Shown here piece by piece: positions 19,231 through 27,519 of a DNA stretch of 64,000 nt (position 1 is the stretch's first letter; every line of letters begins with the position of its first letter). Below the pieces are notes generated by a model. It worked only from the letters and a program-made list of their open reading frames with translations, had not been told where the DNA came from and ran no database searches. Both the position numbers and the translations under genes were made by a program. This stretch comes from Bdellovibrio sp. (GTDB lineage Bacteria; Bdellovibrionota; Bacteriovoracia; Bacteriovoracales; Bacteriovoracaceae), in contig JACPIU010000008.1 in assembly GCA_016187935.1 (NCBI GenBank), forward strand, positions 228,086-292,085, given 5' to 3'.

Positions 19231-19250
19231 TTTGTTCCGGTTTGTTCCGG
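19231..19250. repeat. Tandem 10-bp direct repeat near the integrase
   Basis: TTTGTTCCGG occurs twice without a gap between the tRNA terminator and the integrase stop. Tyrosine integrases bind short direct repeats (arm sites) near att sites, so this is a candidate integrase or excisionase site. No core crossover site was identified. Confidence 0.45.
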
Positions 19251-19340
19251 TCGATTAGAAAACAACCCACCATTCACACTTATACAAAACCCAAAAAATT
19301 GGGCCAGGACTAAATGTTCGGAGAAGTGTGTCCAAAAAAA

Positions 19341-20642
19341 TCAATTCACCACAAGCCTTAATTTCTCTTTTCTACTTTTGGTATCCCGATCTTCTTGATC
19401 ACTATCTCCTAATAATTTTTCAATATGCATTACAGTCTGCCTATTGAGTTCATTAGGAGCATCAGTGTAGGTTCTTTCCACCACATCTCTAGATTTCCAA
19501 CCACCAGCGGCCTGAGCAGCGTCGAGTCCCATCTCTTTCCTCACAATATTGGCCATCGCCTTTCGCAAAATATGTGTTGATTGAAACTTAGGAAATAGAC
19601 CTGCTTTTTCAAGAGCAAAATTGTAGCTGTACTGCACTTGCCTATAAGTCACCGGCTGTCCATTAATCTGAAAAACAAAATCAAGTCGTTCACCTGTAGA
19701 CTCTCTAAAAAATAAACAAGGAGTGGATGATCTCGCTGCGATTCTTCGCCGCAAAATTTCTTCCATTCTTTTATTTAAGTGAACAGTTCTTTCTTCCCCA
19801 TTCTTGGGAGTTTCCTTCAATCTTGAAAATCTTTTACTATCTCCCCAAATGGCCACATCGACGACTCTCACCAATCCTTTTTTCAAATCTACATTTTCAA
19901 TTTGAAGCCCACCCAATTCCTGCACTCTTCCGGCCATGTAAAAATGCAGTTCTGCAAAATCCCTCCAAAATTGATCTTTAAAAGCATTCAAAAAGTCTCT
20001 GACTTGCTCAATGGTCATTTTCCTTGAGCTGGCCTTCACTCTCTGTTTAATAATTCCCATGGCAAAATGTCTTTTCAATATTGGGTTAATGAACATTCCA
20101 TCATAGTTTTCCCGATACCAATTAAACATCGCCTTCAACGCTTTTAGATCATTGTCGAAATTAATCCTGCGGGGATTGTTGAGAATTTTTGCTTCGCTTA
20201 CTTTGCGGGCCATAAAGTGATCCATGAGTTCAGGAGTCACTTCCAGCATTTTTAGGTGCATCAGATCAGCATAAAAATTTTTGGCAAACTTGAGACGGTC
20301 ATCTATCGTTTGAGATTCTAATGTCGGGAAGTATTGCTTTTTATACAACTCCCACACATCTTCAAATTTAAAGCGTTGATCAACACCATTAGGCCTTGAT
20401 GAAATTTTAATTTTAGTTTCATCGTTAAAGCTTTTCGTTGAAGCACCGACCTTCAACTCTGAGTTAGTTAAAAGTGGATGAAAGTTTCGTCGCCAGTAAA
20501 TGGCCTCTGAAAGTTTGTCAAAAGTTTCGCAAAACTCTTTATTATCGACATACTTTCGAGCGACATAATTACCAGTAATCTGATCCTTCCTGATTCCTTT
20601 GTGTTCTTTTAAAGCAATAAATCTTTTAAATTCCTTCGTCAT
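19341..20642 (-). CDS. Tyrosine recombinase / integrase
   Basis: The 433-aa protein is a phage-type integrase that would cut and rejoin att sites for insertion and excision of the element. Catalytic residues visible are Arg239 (YMAGRVQELGGL), His357 and Arg360 (THILRKAMA), the Trp382 position of the second His (GGWKS) and nucleophile Tyr392 (TYTDA). An N-terminal arm-binding region and a SAM-like core-binding domain (about residues 95-195) precede them. The ATG at 20642 follows AAGGAG and overlaps the stop of the HTH gene in the ATGA arrangement. The gene reads toward the tRNA cluster. Confidence 0.93.
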   Translation of the reverse strand: MTKEFKRFIALKEHKGIRKDQITGNYVARKYVDNKEFCETFDKLSEAIYWRRNFHPLLTNSELKVGASTKSFNDETKIKISSRPNGVDQRFKFEDVWELYKKQYFPTLESQTIDDRLKFAKNFYADLMHLKMLEVTPELMDHFMARKVSEAKILNNPRRINFDNDLKALKAMFNWYRENYDGMFINPILKRHFAMGIIKQRVKASSRKMTIEQVRDFLNAFKDQFWRDFAELHFYMAGRVQELGGLQIENVDLKKGLVRVVDVAIWGDSKRFSRLKETPKNGEERTVHLNKRMEEILRRRIAARSSTPCLFFRESTGERLDFVFQINGQPVTYRQVQYSYNFALEKAGLFPKFQSTHILRKAMANIVRKEMGLDAAQAAGGWKSRDVVERTYTDAPNELNRQTVMHIEKLLGDSDQEDRDTKSRKEKLRLVVN

Positions 20643-20902
20643 GTTACATCTCCTTCTAACACCCAATTAAGGATGTCTGTTGGAATGAAATAGACGAACT
20701 TGCCCTTTTTGATTTTCGGTATCTTCTCATCTGAGACAAGATTATAAATATGCCCGATAGAGCAACCTAAAAATCTTGCCACGTCTTCCACGCGCCATAT
20801 TTTCTTATTGTAAAAGAGCCTTGCCGAGTCGTGAGACTCGGCAAGGGCACTATAGCGCGCATTCGATGAATTGTAATCAACGCTCAGAGAATTTTCACTC
20901 AC
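20639..20902 (-). CDS. Excisionase-like helix-turn-helix protein
   Basis: The 87-aa protein has a MerR/excisionase-type winged HTH in its C-terminal two thirds (WRVEDVARFLGCSIGHIYNLVSDEKIPKIKKGKFVYFIPTDILNWV). Such proteins direct the integrase toward excision and may regulate int. A GTG at 20902 with AAGGAGG upstream is used. The first 30 residues (MSENSLSVDYNSSNARYS...) lie outside the domain. They include a perfect DNA hairpin and look weakly conserved, so a later start is possible. Translation is coupled to int. Confidence 0.82.
   Translation of the reverse strand: MSENSLSVDYNSSNARYSALAESHDSARLFYNKKIWRVEDVARFLGCSIGHIYNLVSDEKIPKIKKGKFVYFIPTDILNWVLEGDVT
20819..20846. repeat. Perfect 12-bp inverted repeat inside the excisionase gene
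   Basis: CCTTGCCGAGTC and GACTCGGCAAGG flank a 4-nt loop GTGA. It lies within the first third of the excisionase frame (coding for ALAESHDSARL). It has no T-run on either strand, so it is not a simple terminator. It may be an mRNA structure or a protein-binding site. Confidence 0.75.
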
Positions 20903-20916
20903 GAAAAACCTCCTTA

Positions 20917-21225
20917 CTAGACCATTGAAATCCCTATCAAATCTGCACGCAGCTCTGTGTATTTTTTATCCTGGCCCTCCTTGGTCTTGAATACACATTC
21001 GACATTGCGGCCTCGCGTAAAGACTTGAGACCCCTTATCGAGCTGAGCAAAACACAGTTCGGCTTGCCTTCCCCACACGACTACCTTGTGCCATTTAGGC
21101 GTCTCAGCTCCCTCGATATTTTCCGCGACGCTAAAATTACAAACCGCCTCGCCCTTTCCCGTATAGCGAAGCTCAGGTTTTTGTCCAAGACGTCCGTAAA
21201 TTAAAATTCTATTGCTTCCTTCCAT
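20917..21225 (-). CDS. ssb: Single-stranded DNA-binding protein, ICE-borne
   Basis: The 102-aa protein is a single OB fold of the SSB family: NRILIYGRLGQKPELRYTGKGEAVCNFSVAE, WHKVVVWGRQAELCFAQLDKGSQVFTRGR, and a final beta strand. It lacks the acidic C-terminal tail of housekeeping SSB. It likely coats transferred single strands in the recipient or protects the excised circle. It sits 15 nt before the excisionase gene in a short operon. Confidence 0.9.
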   Translation of the reverse strand: MEGSNRILIYGRLGQKPELRYTGKGEAVCNFSVAENIEGAETPKWHKVVVWGRQAELCFAQLDKGSQVFTRGRNVECVFKTKEGQDKKYTELRADLIGISMV

Positions 21226-21240
21226 AATTCGCTCTCCTTG

Positions 21241-21669
21241 TTAATTAATTCCAAGTCTCTTCACTAAAAATTCGCCGAGGCTAAGTGAAGTAGAATTCTT
21301 CTGGTTGAACTCGTTAAGAGCACGGTTGACCTTTTCCATTTCGGTAAGGGTCGTCTCTTGAATGCGTTCAAGGTCTTTGTCGGTGAGCTTGGCCAGCCCC
21401 GCGATTGCCAAATCCTTAAAGGTAATCGCGCGGCCATGCTCTTTTTGATTTGCTTTTCCTAAGAGGCCTAAAATCAGCTCAAGAGATTCTTTTTCATGAG
21501 TAACATCGACGAAAAATTTCGTCTGCTCTTTTTTAAAACCCAAATCCTCTTGCTGATTTTTCGCCAAGGCCTGGCGTTTTCTGCCTGGCCTGGTTCCCGA
21601 TTTTGTCCCCGCTCCCGATCCCGTCCCCGTCCCCAAATCCGATTTATTCTCTCTACCAACTTCTTCCAT
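21241..21669 (-). CDS. Basic ICE protein of unknown family, possible relaxosome accessory
   Basis: The 142-aa protein has a Gly/Thr/Ser-rich basic N-terminus (GTGTGSGAGTKSGTRPGRKRQ) and a helical C-terminal domain (ITFKDLAIAGLAKLTDKDLERIQETT... to LGEFLVKRLGIN). I recognise no family. Its position, first gene after the candidate oriT and before ssb, fits a DNA-binding accessory or partition protein; this is inference. AAGGAGG precedes the ATG. Confidence 0.65.
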   Translation of the reverse strand: MEEVGRENKSDLGTGTGSGAGTKSGTRPGRKRQALAKNQQEDLGFKKEQTKFFVDVTHEKESLELILGLLGKANQKEHGRAITFKDLAIAGLAKLTDKDLERIQETTLTEMEKVNRALNEFNQKNSTSLSLGEFLVKRLGIN

Positions 21670-21688
21670 TCTAAAACCTCCTTTTAAA

Positions 21689-21886
21689 TTTCTGCCCGCC
21701 TACAAATCCCTAAATCATTTATTGCCCTCCGAAAGTGACTCCCTACACACAACTCATGTTGGGGGTGGGGAGTCACTTTCGGAGGGCCGGTTTCTCGAAT
21801 TCTTTCAAAATGTTGGCGGGCAGAAAATTTTCCCAGTGTTCAATAGTTCCACCCCAGTTGCATGCCAGTTACAGGCCAGTATCACT
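21689..21886. other. Candidate origin of transfer: nested inverted repeats plus 11-bp direct repeats
   Basis: An outer 12-bp inverted repeat TTTCTGCCCGCC (21689-21700) / GGCGGGCAGAAA (21815-21826) encloses a perfect 20-bp inverted repeat, GCCCTCCGAAAGTGACTCCC (21724-21743) with its complement at 21768-21787. Three head-to-tail 11-bp repeats with the core CCAGT(T/A) follow at 21854-21886. The block lies between the Replic_Relax-like gene and the basic 142-aa gene. Inverted repeats plus iterons between transfer genes is the usual oriT architecture. A terminator or attenuator between the two genes is the alternative. Confidence 0.6.
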
Positions 21887-21890
21887 CCCT

Positions 21891-22622
21891 CTAACTCTCA
21901 AAAACCTGTGCCATCGTGACTGCATTTCCCTTAAAGATTCCCTCGACTCCATCTAAGTTGAGGGCCTTCCCCGTCATGGCATCATCAACAAAGAACATAA
22001 AACGCCCCATACTTTCCTTACCTAACTTCTCCTCTAAGAGTTCAACGTATTGATGCATAAAATTTCTTTTGGAGAAAAAATACAGGACATAATTGTAATA
22101 ACCGCTGTCCAAATATTGCCGGGCCTTCTCGACAATGCGCTGGTTATTCTTCCTTGATAACTCCACCTCTAATGCGATTTTGAACTTCCCGCCCTTCTTT
22201 TCACCATGGAAAAGGGCATCAGGAATGATCTTGTAGGTCACTTTAAAATTGCGTTTGTCATGCAGTTGATGTTCAAGTTCGACTTCAGATGCCCAGCCAC
22301 GTTCACAAAAAGCTTTGGCAAATTCAGAAACCTTGATGTCATGAATCAGCGTATCCCTCGATACCGAAGTTGGATTTTCCTTATTTGATAACTGGCCTTC
22401 TCCGAATGAGCTAAGATAGATATATTTTTTACCATTGAATGGATCGCGATATGCCTCCAATATCTTCTTACTCTCAAGCCCTCTGATGACCCTGCAAAAA
22501 GTCCGATATTTTGGCGCACGGGCACACTCCTTTCTTAAACTTTCCAAATCCATTACCCTCCATTTCAAAAGCGGACAAAGATAAGTCAAATAAGTGTCAT
22601 TCAGATGAATAATATCAACCAT
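21891..22622 (-). CDS. Replic_Relax-like (replication-relaxation) protein, candidate transfer initiation factor
   Basis: The 243-aa protein begins with a winged-helix-like part (TYLTYLCPLLKWRVMDLESLRKECA...FCRVIRGLESKKILEAYRDP). It continues with a domain containing IIPDALFHGEKKGGKFKIALEVELSRK, a nuclease-like Asp...GluXGlu/Lys arrangement, followed by helices (QRIVEKARQYLDSGYYNYVLYFF). This layout recalls the Replic_Relax family found on mobile elements. With no conventional relaxase in the module, it is the best candidate for oriT recognition or nicking. Catalysis is not demonstrated by the sequence. It sits 15 nt after the coupling-protein gene and directly beside the candidate oriT. Confidence 0.65.
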   Translation of the reverse strand: MVDIIHLNDTYLTYLCPLLKWRVMDLESLRKECARAPKYRTFCRVIRGLESKKILEAYRDPFNGKKYIYLSSFGEGQLSNKENPTSVSRDTLIHDIKVSEFAKAFCERGWASEVELEHQLHDKRNFKVTYKIIPDALFHGEKKGGKFKIALEVELSRKNNQRIVEKARQYLDSGYYNYVLYFFSKRNFMHQYVELLEEKLGKESMGRFMFFVDDAMTGKALNLDGVEGIFKGNAVTMAQVFES

Positions 22623-22637
22623 CCTGCTTCTCCTTCT

Positions 22638-24038
22638 TTAAAAGAACTCGTGAAATGCTCTGCTTTGTCTATTGCATTTCTTGATGGCGTCCATTCTTCG
22701 ATTTCTGATGTTCACCAAATTAATTCGACCAGGGCCTTGGCGAAGAAGCACACACTGACCAATTCCAAGATTCTTGATCACATCCGGGTGAACCAGTAGC
22801 TCATGCACTTCTCGCTCAGTCCCAAGACTTTGCTGCTGACCATTTTCAATTTTGTAGGTCTGCTTCTTTGTCATGACTGTGCCTATCGCCTCAGAAAAGA
22901 GTGCAGCACCATCTTGAAGTCGCTGCTTCAGAACAAAAAGATTTCCGGCGTTCTCAATTACTTGGCGTGTAAGCTCTGGGTTAATTCGGTCGATGTCAGC
23001 GGCAGTTTGAACCGCAAGGGTGAGTTCCATTCCCGCCCCTCGGCATTTATTTTGAAGTTCGATGAACTCAGGTGTGACCAGACTCCCAAACTCATCAAAG
23101 TAGATGCTGACGGGATTTTGAATGCCCTCCTTGGTGTCTTCTTCGGCTTCCTTGGCTCTACTTAAGGTCTTATACGAATTATAAAGAAGCTCACCTAAAA
23201 ATAGTTTCCCGACCGCCGTTGCTGTTTCGCCGTAACCTTGGGTAGAAAGTCCAATGTAAAGACAGGCCTTTTCTTCTCTGATCTTTGATAGCGTTAAGCC
23301 TTCAGGCCCGGAATTTAGAATTTTCCCAAAGTCGCTTACCTGTATCGCCTCAAGCTTGGCAAGAAGCCCTACATTGTCTTTGTTCTCCATCTGCACCAGT
23401 TCATCAAAGAGCGCCTTCAAGGTAAAAGGAATGTCCTCTTCTTTTAATTTCGACAGGGCCTTGGTCAAACTGCGTCTTGAAGCATCCCGGTAGAAGGGCT
23501 CTGTCCATTCAAAGGCGCGCATGATCCGGTCACAAACTTGATTGATGCTGCCTTCTAAAAGAGGGTTAAGAGCGATGGAATCCTTATAATGCTCAGAGAA
23601 GATGTAGCACGGTCTTTTGTATTTTTTGCAAATCCTCTGAAAGGTTGTAAGCGCTTCCATATCACCCTTGGGGTCAAAGAAGATAATGGGTTTATTAAGT
23701 CGAAGCGAATGCTCTTGCAGTACGCTAATTAAATTAGTTTTTCCAAAGCCGGATGCTCCCACAATGAAAGAGTGCCGCCGAAAATCAATCTCCTTTAACA
23801 GAATTGGCTTTCGTGTCTTCGTATCAATTCCCAGAGCATCTTCAATGTCGGTACTTTTCTTTACATTAAGTGCGCTTTGGTTAATCTTAACCAAGGGTGG
23901 TGCCTGCTTCATGACTTTTCGATAAGCAAAAAGGGTGAGTTCCTTAACTAGATCAAAAATGATCATGCATAGCTCATGGAAAATTTCATAAAACGGCGTA
24001 AATAGATCGAGTGGCTGTGGCTGATTTTTATTTTTCAT
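22638..24038 (-). CDS. VirD4/TraD-type coupling ATPase
   Basis: The coupling protein links the DNA substrate to the secretion channel at the inner membrane. Walker A is at about residues 94-101 (GASGFGKT) and Walker B is YFDEFGSL. A downstream segment, ELQNKCRGAGMELTLAVQTAADI, matches the FtsK/TraG-type core. The N-terminus has one hydrophobic amphipathic stretch (FYEIFHELCMIIFDLVKELTLFAYRKV), so it is a short membrane-anchored form. The ATG at 24038 has GGGAG upstream and overlaps the end of the preceding lipoprotein gene by 11 nt. A further in-frame start 36 nt upstream is less likely. Confidence 0.9.
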   Translation of the reverse strand: MKNKNQPQPLDLFTPFYEIFHELCMIIFDLVKELTLFAYRKVMKQAPPLVKINQSALNVKKSTDIEDALGIDTKTRKPILLKEIDFRRHSFIVGASGFGKTNLISVLQEHSLRLNKPIIFFDPKGDMEALTTFQRICKKYKRPCYIFSEHYKDSIALNPLLEGSINQVCDRIMRAFEWTEPFYRDASRRSLTKALSKLKEEDIPFTLKALFDELVQMENKDNVGLLAKLEAIQVSDFGKILNSGPEGLTLSKIREEKACLYIGLSTQGYGETATAVGKLFLGELLYNSYKTLSRAKEAEEDTKEGIQNPVSIYFDEFGSLVTPEFIELQNKCRGAGMELTLAVQTAADIDRINPELTRQVIENAGNLFVLKQRLQDGAALFSEAIGTVMTKKQTYKIENGQQQSLGTEREVHELLVHPDVIKNLGIGQCVLLRQGPGRINLVNIRNRRMDAIKKCNRQSRAFHEFF

Positions 24039-24534
24039 AGACGTGCTCCCATGCTTTAAGTGGACTAATTTCAATTGTTCGGTTGTCGATTTCTAGTGTT
24101 CTGGCCTCTGATTCGTATTCAATGATGAATTGCTTTTTGACCTTTCCTTCCAGTTCTGGGGGAAGCTTCTCCAAAGGAACTTCATACTTCTTTACGGGTT
24201 TAAAATTGACCTCTGGCCTAATTCCTTTTAGGTCTGGAGAGAAATCAAAAAGCGGAATATCTGCGTGTTTTTCTCTTTCTTGATCGAGCAGCATCGGTGC
24301 CTTCAGCTTATTTTGCGCATCATCTGCCATAAAATAAGCAAGGCCTGCGCCTGCTGCTGCCCCAAGGACACCAAAGATGTAGGCATTTTGGTTGGTGGAT
24401 TCCTTATTGGGTGAAAAGATCGCGCCCCCTGTTCCTCCAAGCACTCCACCCAGAAGTGCCCCGCCTATAACGGAGCGTTTTAAAGTTGAGCAAGAAATGA
24501 GGCATAGTAAAAATAGTAATGCTTTATTTTTCAT
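24028..24534 (-). CDS. VirB7/TraV-position lipoprotein with glycine zipper
   Basis: The signal peptide ends in a lipobox (LLCLISC, Cys15), so the protein is likely an outer-membrane lipoprotein. It carries a glycine-zipper membrane segment (GGALLGGVLGGTGGAIF) and a second hydrophobic stretch (AYIFGVLGAAAGAGLAYFMA), then a soluble C-terminus. Placement right after the VirB10-like gene fits the lipoprotein that stabilises the outer core of the channel. At 168 aa it is longer than typical VirB7. It overlaps the VirB10-like gene by 11 nt. Confidence 0.7.
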   Translation of the reverse strand: MKNKALLFLLCLISCSTLKRSVIGGALLGGVLGGTGGAIFSPNKESTNQNAYIFGVLGAAAGAGLAYFMADDAQNKLKAPMLLDQEREKHADIPLFDFSPDLKGIRPEVNFKPVKKYEVPLEKLPPELEGKVKKQFIIEYESEARTLEIDNRTIEISPLKAWEHVYEK

Positions 24535-25282
24535 TAACCGCCTCCATGAAATAAACTAACACCTCTTCTCCGGCATTAACCGTGACCACAGGTTCTTTAG
24601 TTTTCATTTCCTCAAGTAAAATATCTGAGGTGGTTCTTCCTGATTGGATACCACCTTCTAGGATTTGATTTTTGACTGAATCCTCTCGAATCGCGCCAAA
24701 GGGTGATGCGATTTTGGTCTGGGCCACCGAAAGCATCCCTTGCGCGAAGTCAGATGCCACGGCCCCCATGATTAAGTCTTCCTTCCCGTCATCAAACTTA
24801 CCTAAGAGTCCGCTTGTGCCGTCAAGATTCAAGACTTGAGCAGTAATTGGGATTTCCTTCTCTTGTGTCACCATCTTTGAGCACAGGGTTAATACGCGCT
24901 TGTTTTGAGTCACACCCTGGCAAGAAAATTTGGTTTTTGGGGGAAGCCCCTGCCCTGGTCGCGCCAGAACTAAAATAGGAGAGGCAAGATTGGTTGAGAC
25001 AATCGAATTTAGAAGAGTACCACGGATGACTTTGCCCGTGAGGATTTTGGCCCCTTGCTCCCAAATAACAGGAACTCCTGACCTCCTTTCAAAAAGTGCC
25101 ATGAGTCTTTTGTTGCTCTCAAGCATCTGATGAATAAGTTCTGCATCGTAATTTCTCCTTGGTGCTTGCGGTTTAATTACCGCATTTGTGTTGTTTTTAA
25201 GTCTCGTAATCCTCGCCGTTTCGGCTTTAAGGGCAAAGCTTCCCAGCGCGATTGCTAATATCGCTAAAATTTTCATCTTCAT
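24524..25282 (-). CDS. VirB10/TraB-like secretion channel scaffold, short form
   Basis: The C-terminal beta-barrel of the VirB10 family is recognisable: KVIRGTLLNSIVSTNLASPILVLARPGQGLPPKTKFSCQG, then LTLCSKMVTQEKEIPITAQVLNLDGTSGLLGKF, ending with AGEEVLVYFMEAV. At 252 aa it has a signal sequence (ILAILAIALGSFALKAE) but no long Pro-rich linker. This suggests a periplasmic form not anchored in the inner membrane as VirB10 usually is. The gene lies between VirB9-like and lipoprotein genes, as expected for the outer core. Confidence 0.8.
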   Translation of the reverse strand: MKMKILAILAIALGSFALKAETARITRLKNNTNAVIKPQAPRRNYDAELIHQMLESNKRLMALFERRSGVPVIWEQGAKILTGKVIRGTLLNSIVSTNLASPILVLARPGQGLPPKTKFSCQGVTQNKRVLTLCSKMVTQEKEIPITAQVLNLDGTSGLLGKFDDGKEDLIMGAVASDFAQGMLSVAQTKIASPFGAIREDSVKNQILEGGIQSGRTTSDILLEEMKTKEPVVTVNAGEEVLVYFMEAVNEK

Positions 25283-25296
25283 ACCTTTTTTAGATT

Positions 25297-25767
25297 CTAG
25301 TTTAGAATTCGACGCCCATCTTTAATGATCGGAACTCCTTTGGAAAAATATTCCTGATGCTTAACCTTGATGCCGTTTACCTCCACTTCCGTAGATTTAA
25401 GGTTCATGAATAAAATTGAGTTATCACCTTCCAAGATTTCAAAATCAGGTGTCTTCATTTTTTTGGTAAGGGCATGGTTCATCACACCATCCTTCACCTC
25501 GATAAATTGATGGGGATTTGCTTTGTCGTACTTTAGGTCAAAGTAGTATTTTCTATTTTGGGTTATGACCATCAAATTAGAAAAGCTACCTTCAGTTTTT
25601 GGCCGCATGGCCAAGGTCTTATTGTTTCCTGTTACTTGAAAAAACATCTCCTCACTACTTCCACCATAAAGATAGCTTTCAATTTCACTGTCAAAGGTGA
25701 GCGTGGTTAAAAGGTTTAAGCTTAAAAATAAAGTCGTCATCTGGTTTACCAATATATGAAAGATCAC
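25297..25767 (-). CDS. VirB9/TraK-like outer-core component, short form
   Basis: The 156-aa exported protein (signal-like N-terminus VNQMTTLFLSLNLLTTLTF) contains SFSNLMVITQNRKYYFDLKYD, the beta-strand pattern typical of the VirB9 N-terminal domain. It ends soon after, so the usual C-terminal domain is missing or very short. It starts with GTG after GGAGGAA and overlaps the VirB8-like stop by 4 nt. The next gene downstream is VirB10-like. Call rests on the motif and gene order. Confidence 0.68.
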   Translation of the reverse strand: MIFHILVNQMTTLFLSLNLLTTLTFDSEIESYLYGGSSEEMFFQVTGNNKTLAMRPKTEGSFSNLMVITQNRKYYFDLKYDKANPHQFIEVKDGVMNHALTKKMKTPDFEILEGDNSILFMNLKSTEVEVNGIKVKHQEYFSKGVPIIKDGRRILN

Positions 25768-26216
25768 AGTTCCTCCTTCGTTACAGGAATCTCATCAATT
25801 TGGGTGAGCTTGTAATAAAAAGGGTTTGCGTTACTGCCATCAAGTGCCACCTTGAAGGCCATGAGTTTGCCGTCTGATTTTAAAATAATCTTGCAGGCCC
25901 CAACTTCAAGAGATTTCACCTGATAGATTTTTTCAATTGAAAGACTGAATGATTCTTTAGTCGCCAGTTCAATAATGCCGAAGCTAACTAAATTGGGATT
26001 AGGGTTCCCTTCTGCCAAAGTCACAAAGCTCTGGCGGCAAACTTCCTCAGCCAGTGGCCTTTCTTCAAAAATAGGCCCACCTTTATAAAGGTAATAGCGC
26101 TTTTGTATAAGAATTGAGACCGTACCAATAGAAAAGACTATCAAGCTTACGGCCAAGGCAATCTTTAACTTGAAATTCTCTTTTACAAATTTTGCTTCAA
26201 ATTCATCGAAGTTCAT
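25764..26216 (-). CDS. VirB8/TraE-like inner-membrane component
   Basis: The protein has a short cytoplasmic N-terminus, one transmembrane helix (about residues 18-38, LKIALAVSLIVFSIGTVSILI) and a roughly 110-aa periplasmic domain. Topology, length (150 aa) and position between VirB6- and VirB9-like genes match TraE/VirB8. Primary-sequence motifs are weak. AAGGAGA precedes the ATG, and the start overlaps the VirB6-like gene by 14 nt. Confidence 0.68.
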   Translation of the reverse strand: MNFDEFEAKFVKENFKLKIALAVSLIVFSIGTVSILIQKRYYLYKGGPIFEERPLAEEVCRQSFVTLAEGNPNPNLVSFGIIELATKESFSLSIEKIYQVKSLEVGACKIILKSDGKLMAFKVALDGSNANPFYYKLTQIDEIPVTKEEL

Positions 26217-27519
26217 TGATAGTTCTCCTTGGCGTTATTTTGGATTGTTGTTGAGGCGTTTTTGTCGTGTTATTAGGTCTAAAATCACGCTTTACCTCTG
26301 TGTGTTGTCGGAAAGGCGTGCGGTGCTGCTCTTTTACTTCAGAGCTATTTTTCTGTGTTTGCCCTTGAACTTTCGTGCTTGAGGTGGAGGTGCTTTTGCC
26401 TTTTCTGCCTAAAAACTCACTGGCCTTCGTCGCAGTCACTGTCTTTGAGTTTTGATCTGATTTGACTTTAGCTCCTGGATATTTTGTTGCGGAGGCTTGC
26501 GAGGTCGAACGATTTACATTCTCATTTTGAGTTGTCTTCCTTGGATTTGTACCATTGGAGATGCCTCTCGTTTCTTTTAAAGTATCTTTTCCTTGCTTGG
26601 CCTGCTCTTTTGCTTGAGTCTTGTCTGCAATTTTTTTAAAGGTTCTTTGCAATCCGCCTTTAAACTTGTAATAGTTTTTAGAAGCGCGTTCGTGGTGCTC
26701 AGGAAGGCGGGAAAGCCACGAAAATGTTGCCAGGCCTTTCATCCCAGAACTGACGACCATTGCTCCCACTTTAGAACCAAAAGAATGAATCCCATCTCCC
26801 TTTATCATCGTGTAAGTAATCATAGGACTTATGAGTAAAAGGAGCGTCACCCCAAAAAGCCAAACAATGGTATCCATCTTGGCCAAAACGAATTCTCCAG
26901 AAATTGATGACTCATCAATGCTGTTTCCAACAAGGGCAAGGATGGCCACAATTACAAAGGGCATCGCCATGCACCAAAGACTGGCCTGCACTGTTCCCTT
27001 AAGCGAATCCTTCGTCCAGCCAAGAAAATAGAGAATTGCCGTGATCCCGGAAAAGACATAGGTTAGGTGATAGACACTTGAGTAGATCAGCTTGAGTAAC
27101 CAAAGAAAGGCCTTGCTAAAGACAAAAAAGATAGTGGCGGTCAGATCGTTTAGGTTCGGGATGGCGAAGGATTGAATAAAAGTCCAATCACTCTTCTCTG
27201 TGGTCTTCACTTTAGCCGTAGTCCATTTTTTTACAAAGAGGTTTCTGGGGCTGACTTTCTGTAATGTAAAACTCGCACTCTCAAGGGAGAGCTTCACCCC
27301 CGTAGTGTGAATTTCATAGAAGGCCCCCATAAACATAGTGATTAAGAAAAGTTTCACAACGACCGCACCAAAATTCATCTGCCCAAAATATTCTAAGATC
27401 AGTCCAATAGTGAATACAGGAGCGACAAAGTATCCCGCGATCTGCATCATTTCTTGATAGAGCTTAAAAATGCTCTTATCTTCGATTAAAAGCATTTCGT
27501 GCAAGATATTTGCATTCAT
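26203..27519 (-). CDS. VirB6/TrbL-like polytopic channel protein
   Basis: About six hydrophobic helices occupy the first 270 residues (YFVAPVFTIGLILEYFG, VVKLFLITMFMGAFYEI, AFLWLLKLIYSSVYHLTYVFSGITAILYFLG, AMPFVIVAILALVG, IVWLFGVTLLLLISPMITY). They are followed by a long charged, Thr/Ser/Lys-rich disordered tail (about residues 300-438). Position after VirB5-like and topology identify a VirB6 family protein. The disordered tail is longer than in classical VirB6. CGGAG precedes the ATG. Confidence 0.78.
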   Translation of the reverse strand: MNANILHEMLLIEDKSIFKLYQEMMQIAGYFVAPVFTIGLILEYFGQMNFGAVVVKLFLITMFMGAFYEIHTTGVKLSLESASFTLQKVSPRNLFVKKWTTAKVKTTEKSDWTFIQSFAIPNLNDLTATIFFVFSKAFLWLLKLIYSSVYHLTYVFSGITAILYFLGWTKDSLKGTVQASLWCMAMPFVIVAILALVGNSIDESSISGEFVLAKMDTIVWLFGVTLLLLISPMITYTMIKGDGIHSFGSKVGAMVVSSGMKGLATFSWLSRLPEHHERASKNYYKFKGGLQRTFKKIADKTQAKEQAKQGKDTLKETRGISNGTNPRKTTQNENVNRSTSQASATKYPGAKVKSDQNSKTVTATKASEFLGRKGKSTSTSSTKVQGQTQKNSSEVKEQHRTPFRQHTEVKRDFRPNNTTKTPQQQSKITPRRTINELR

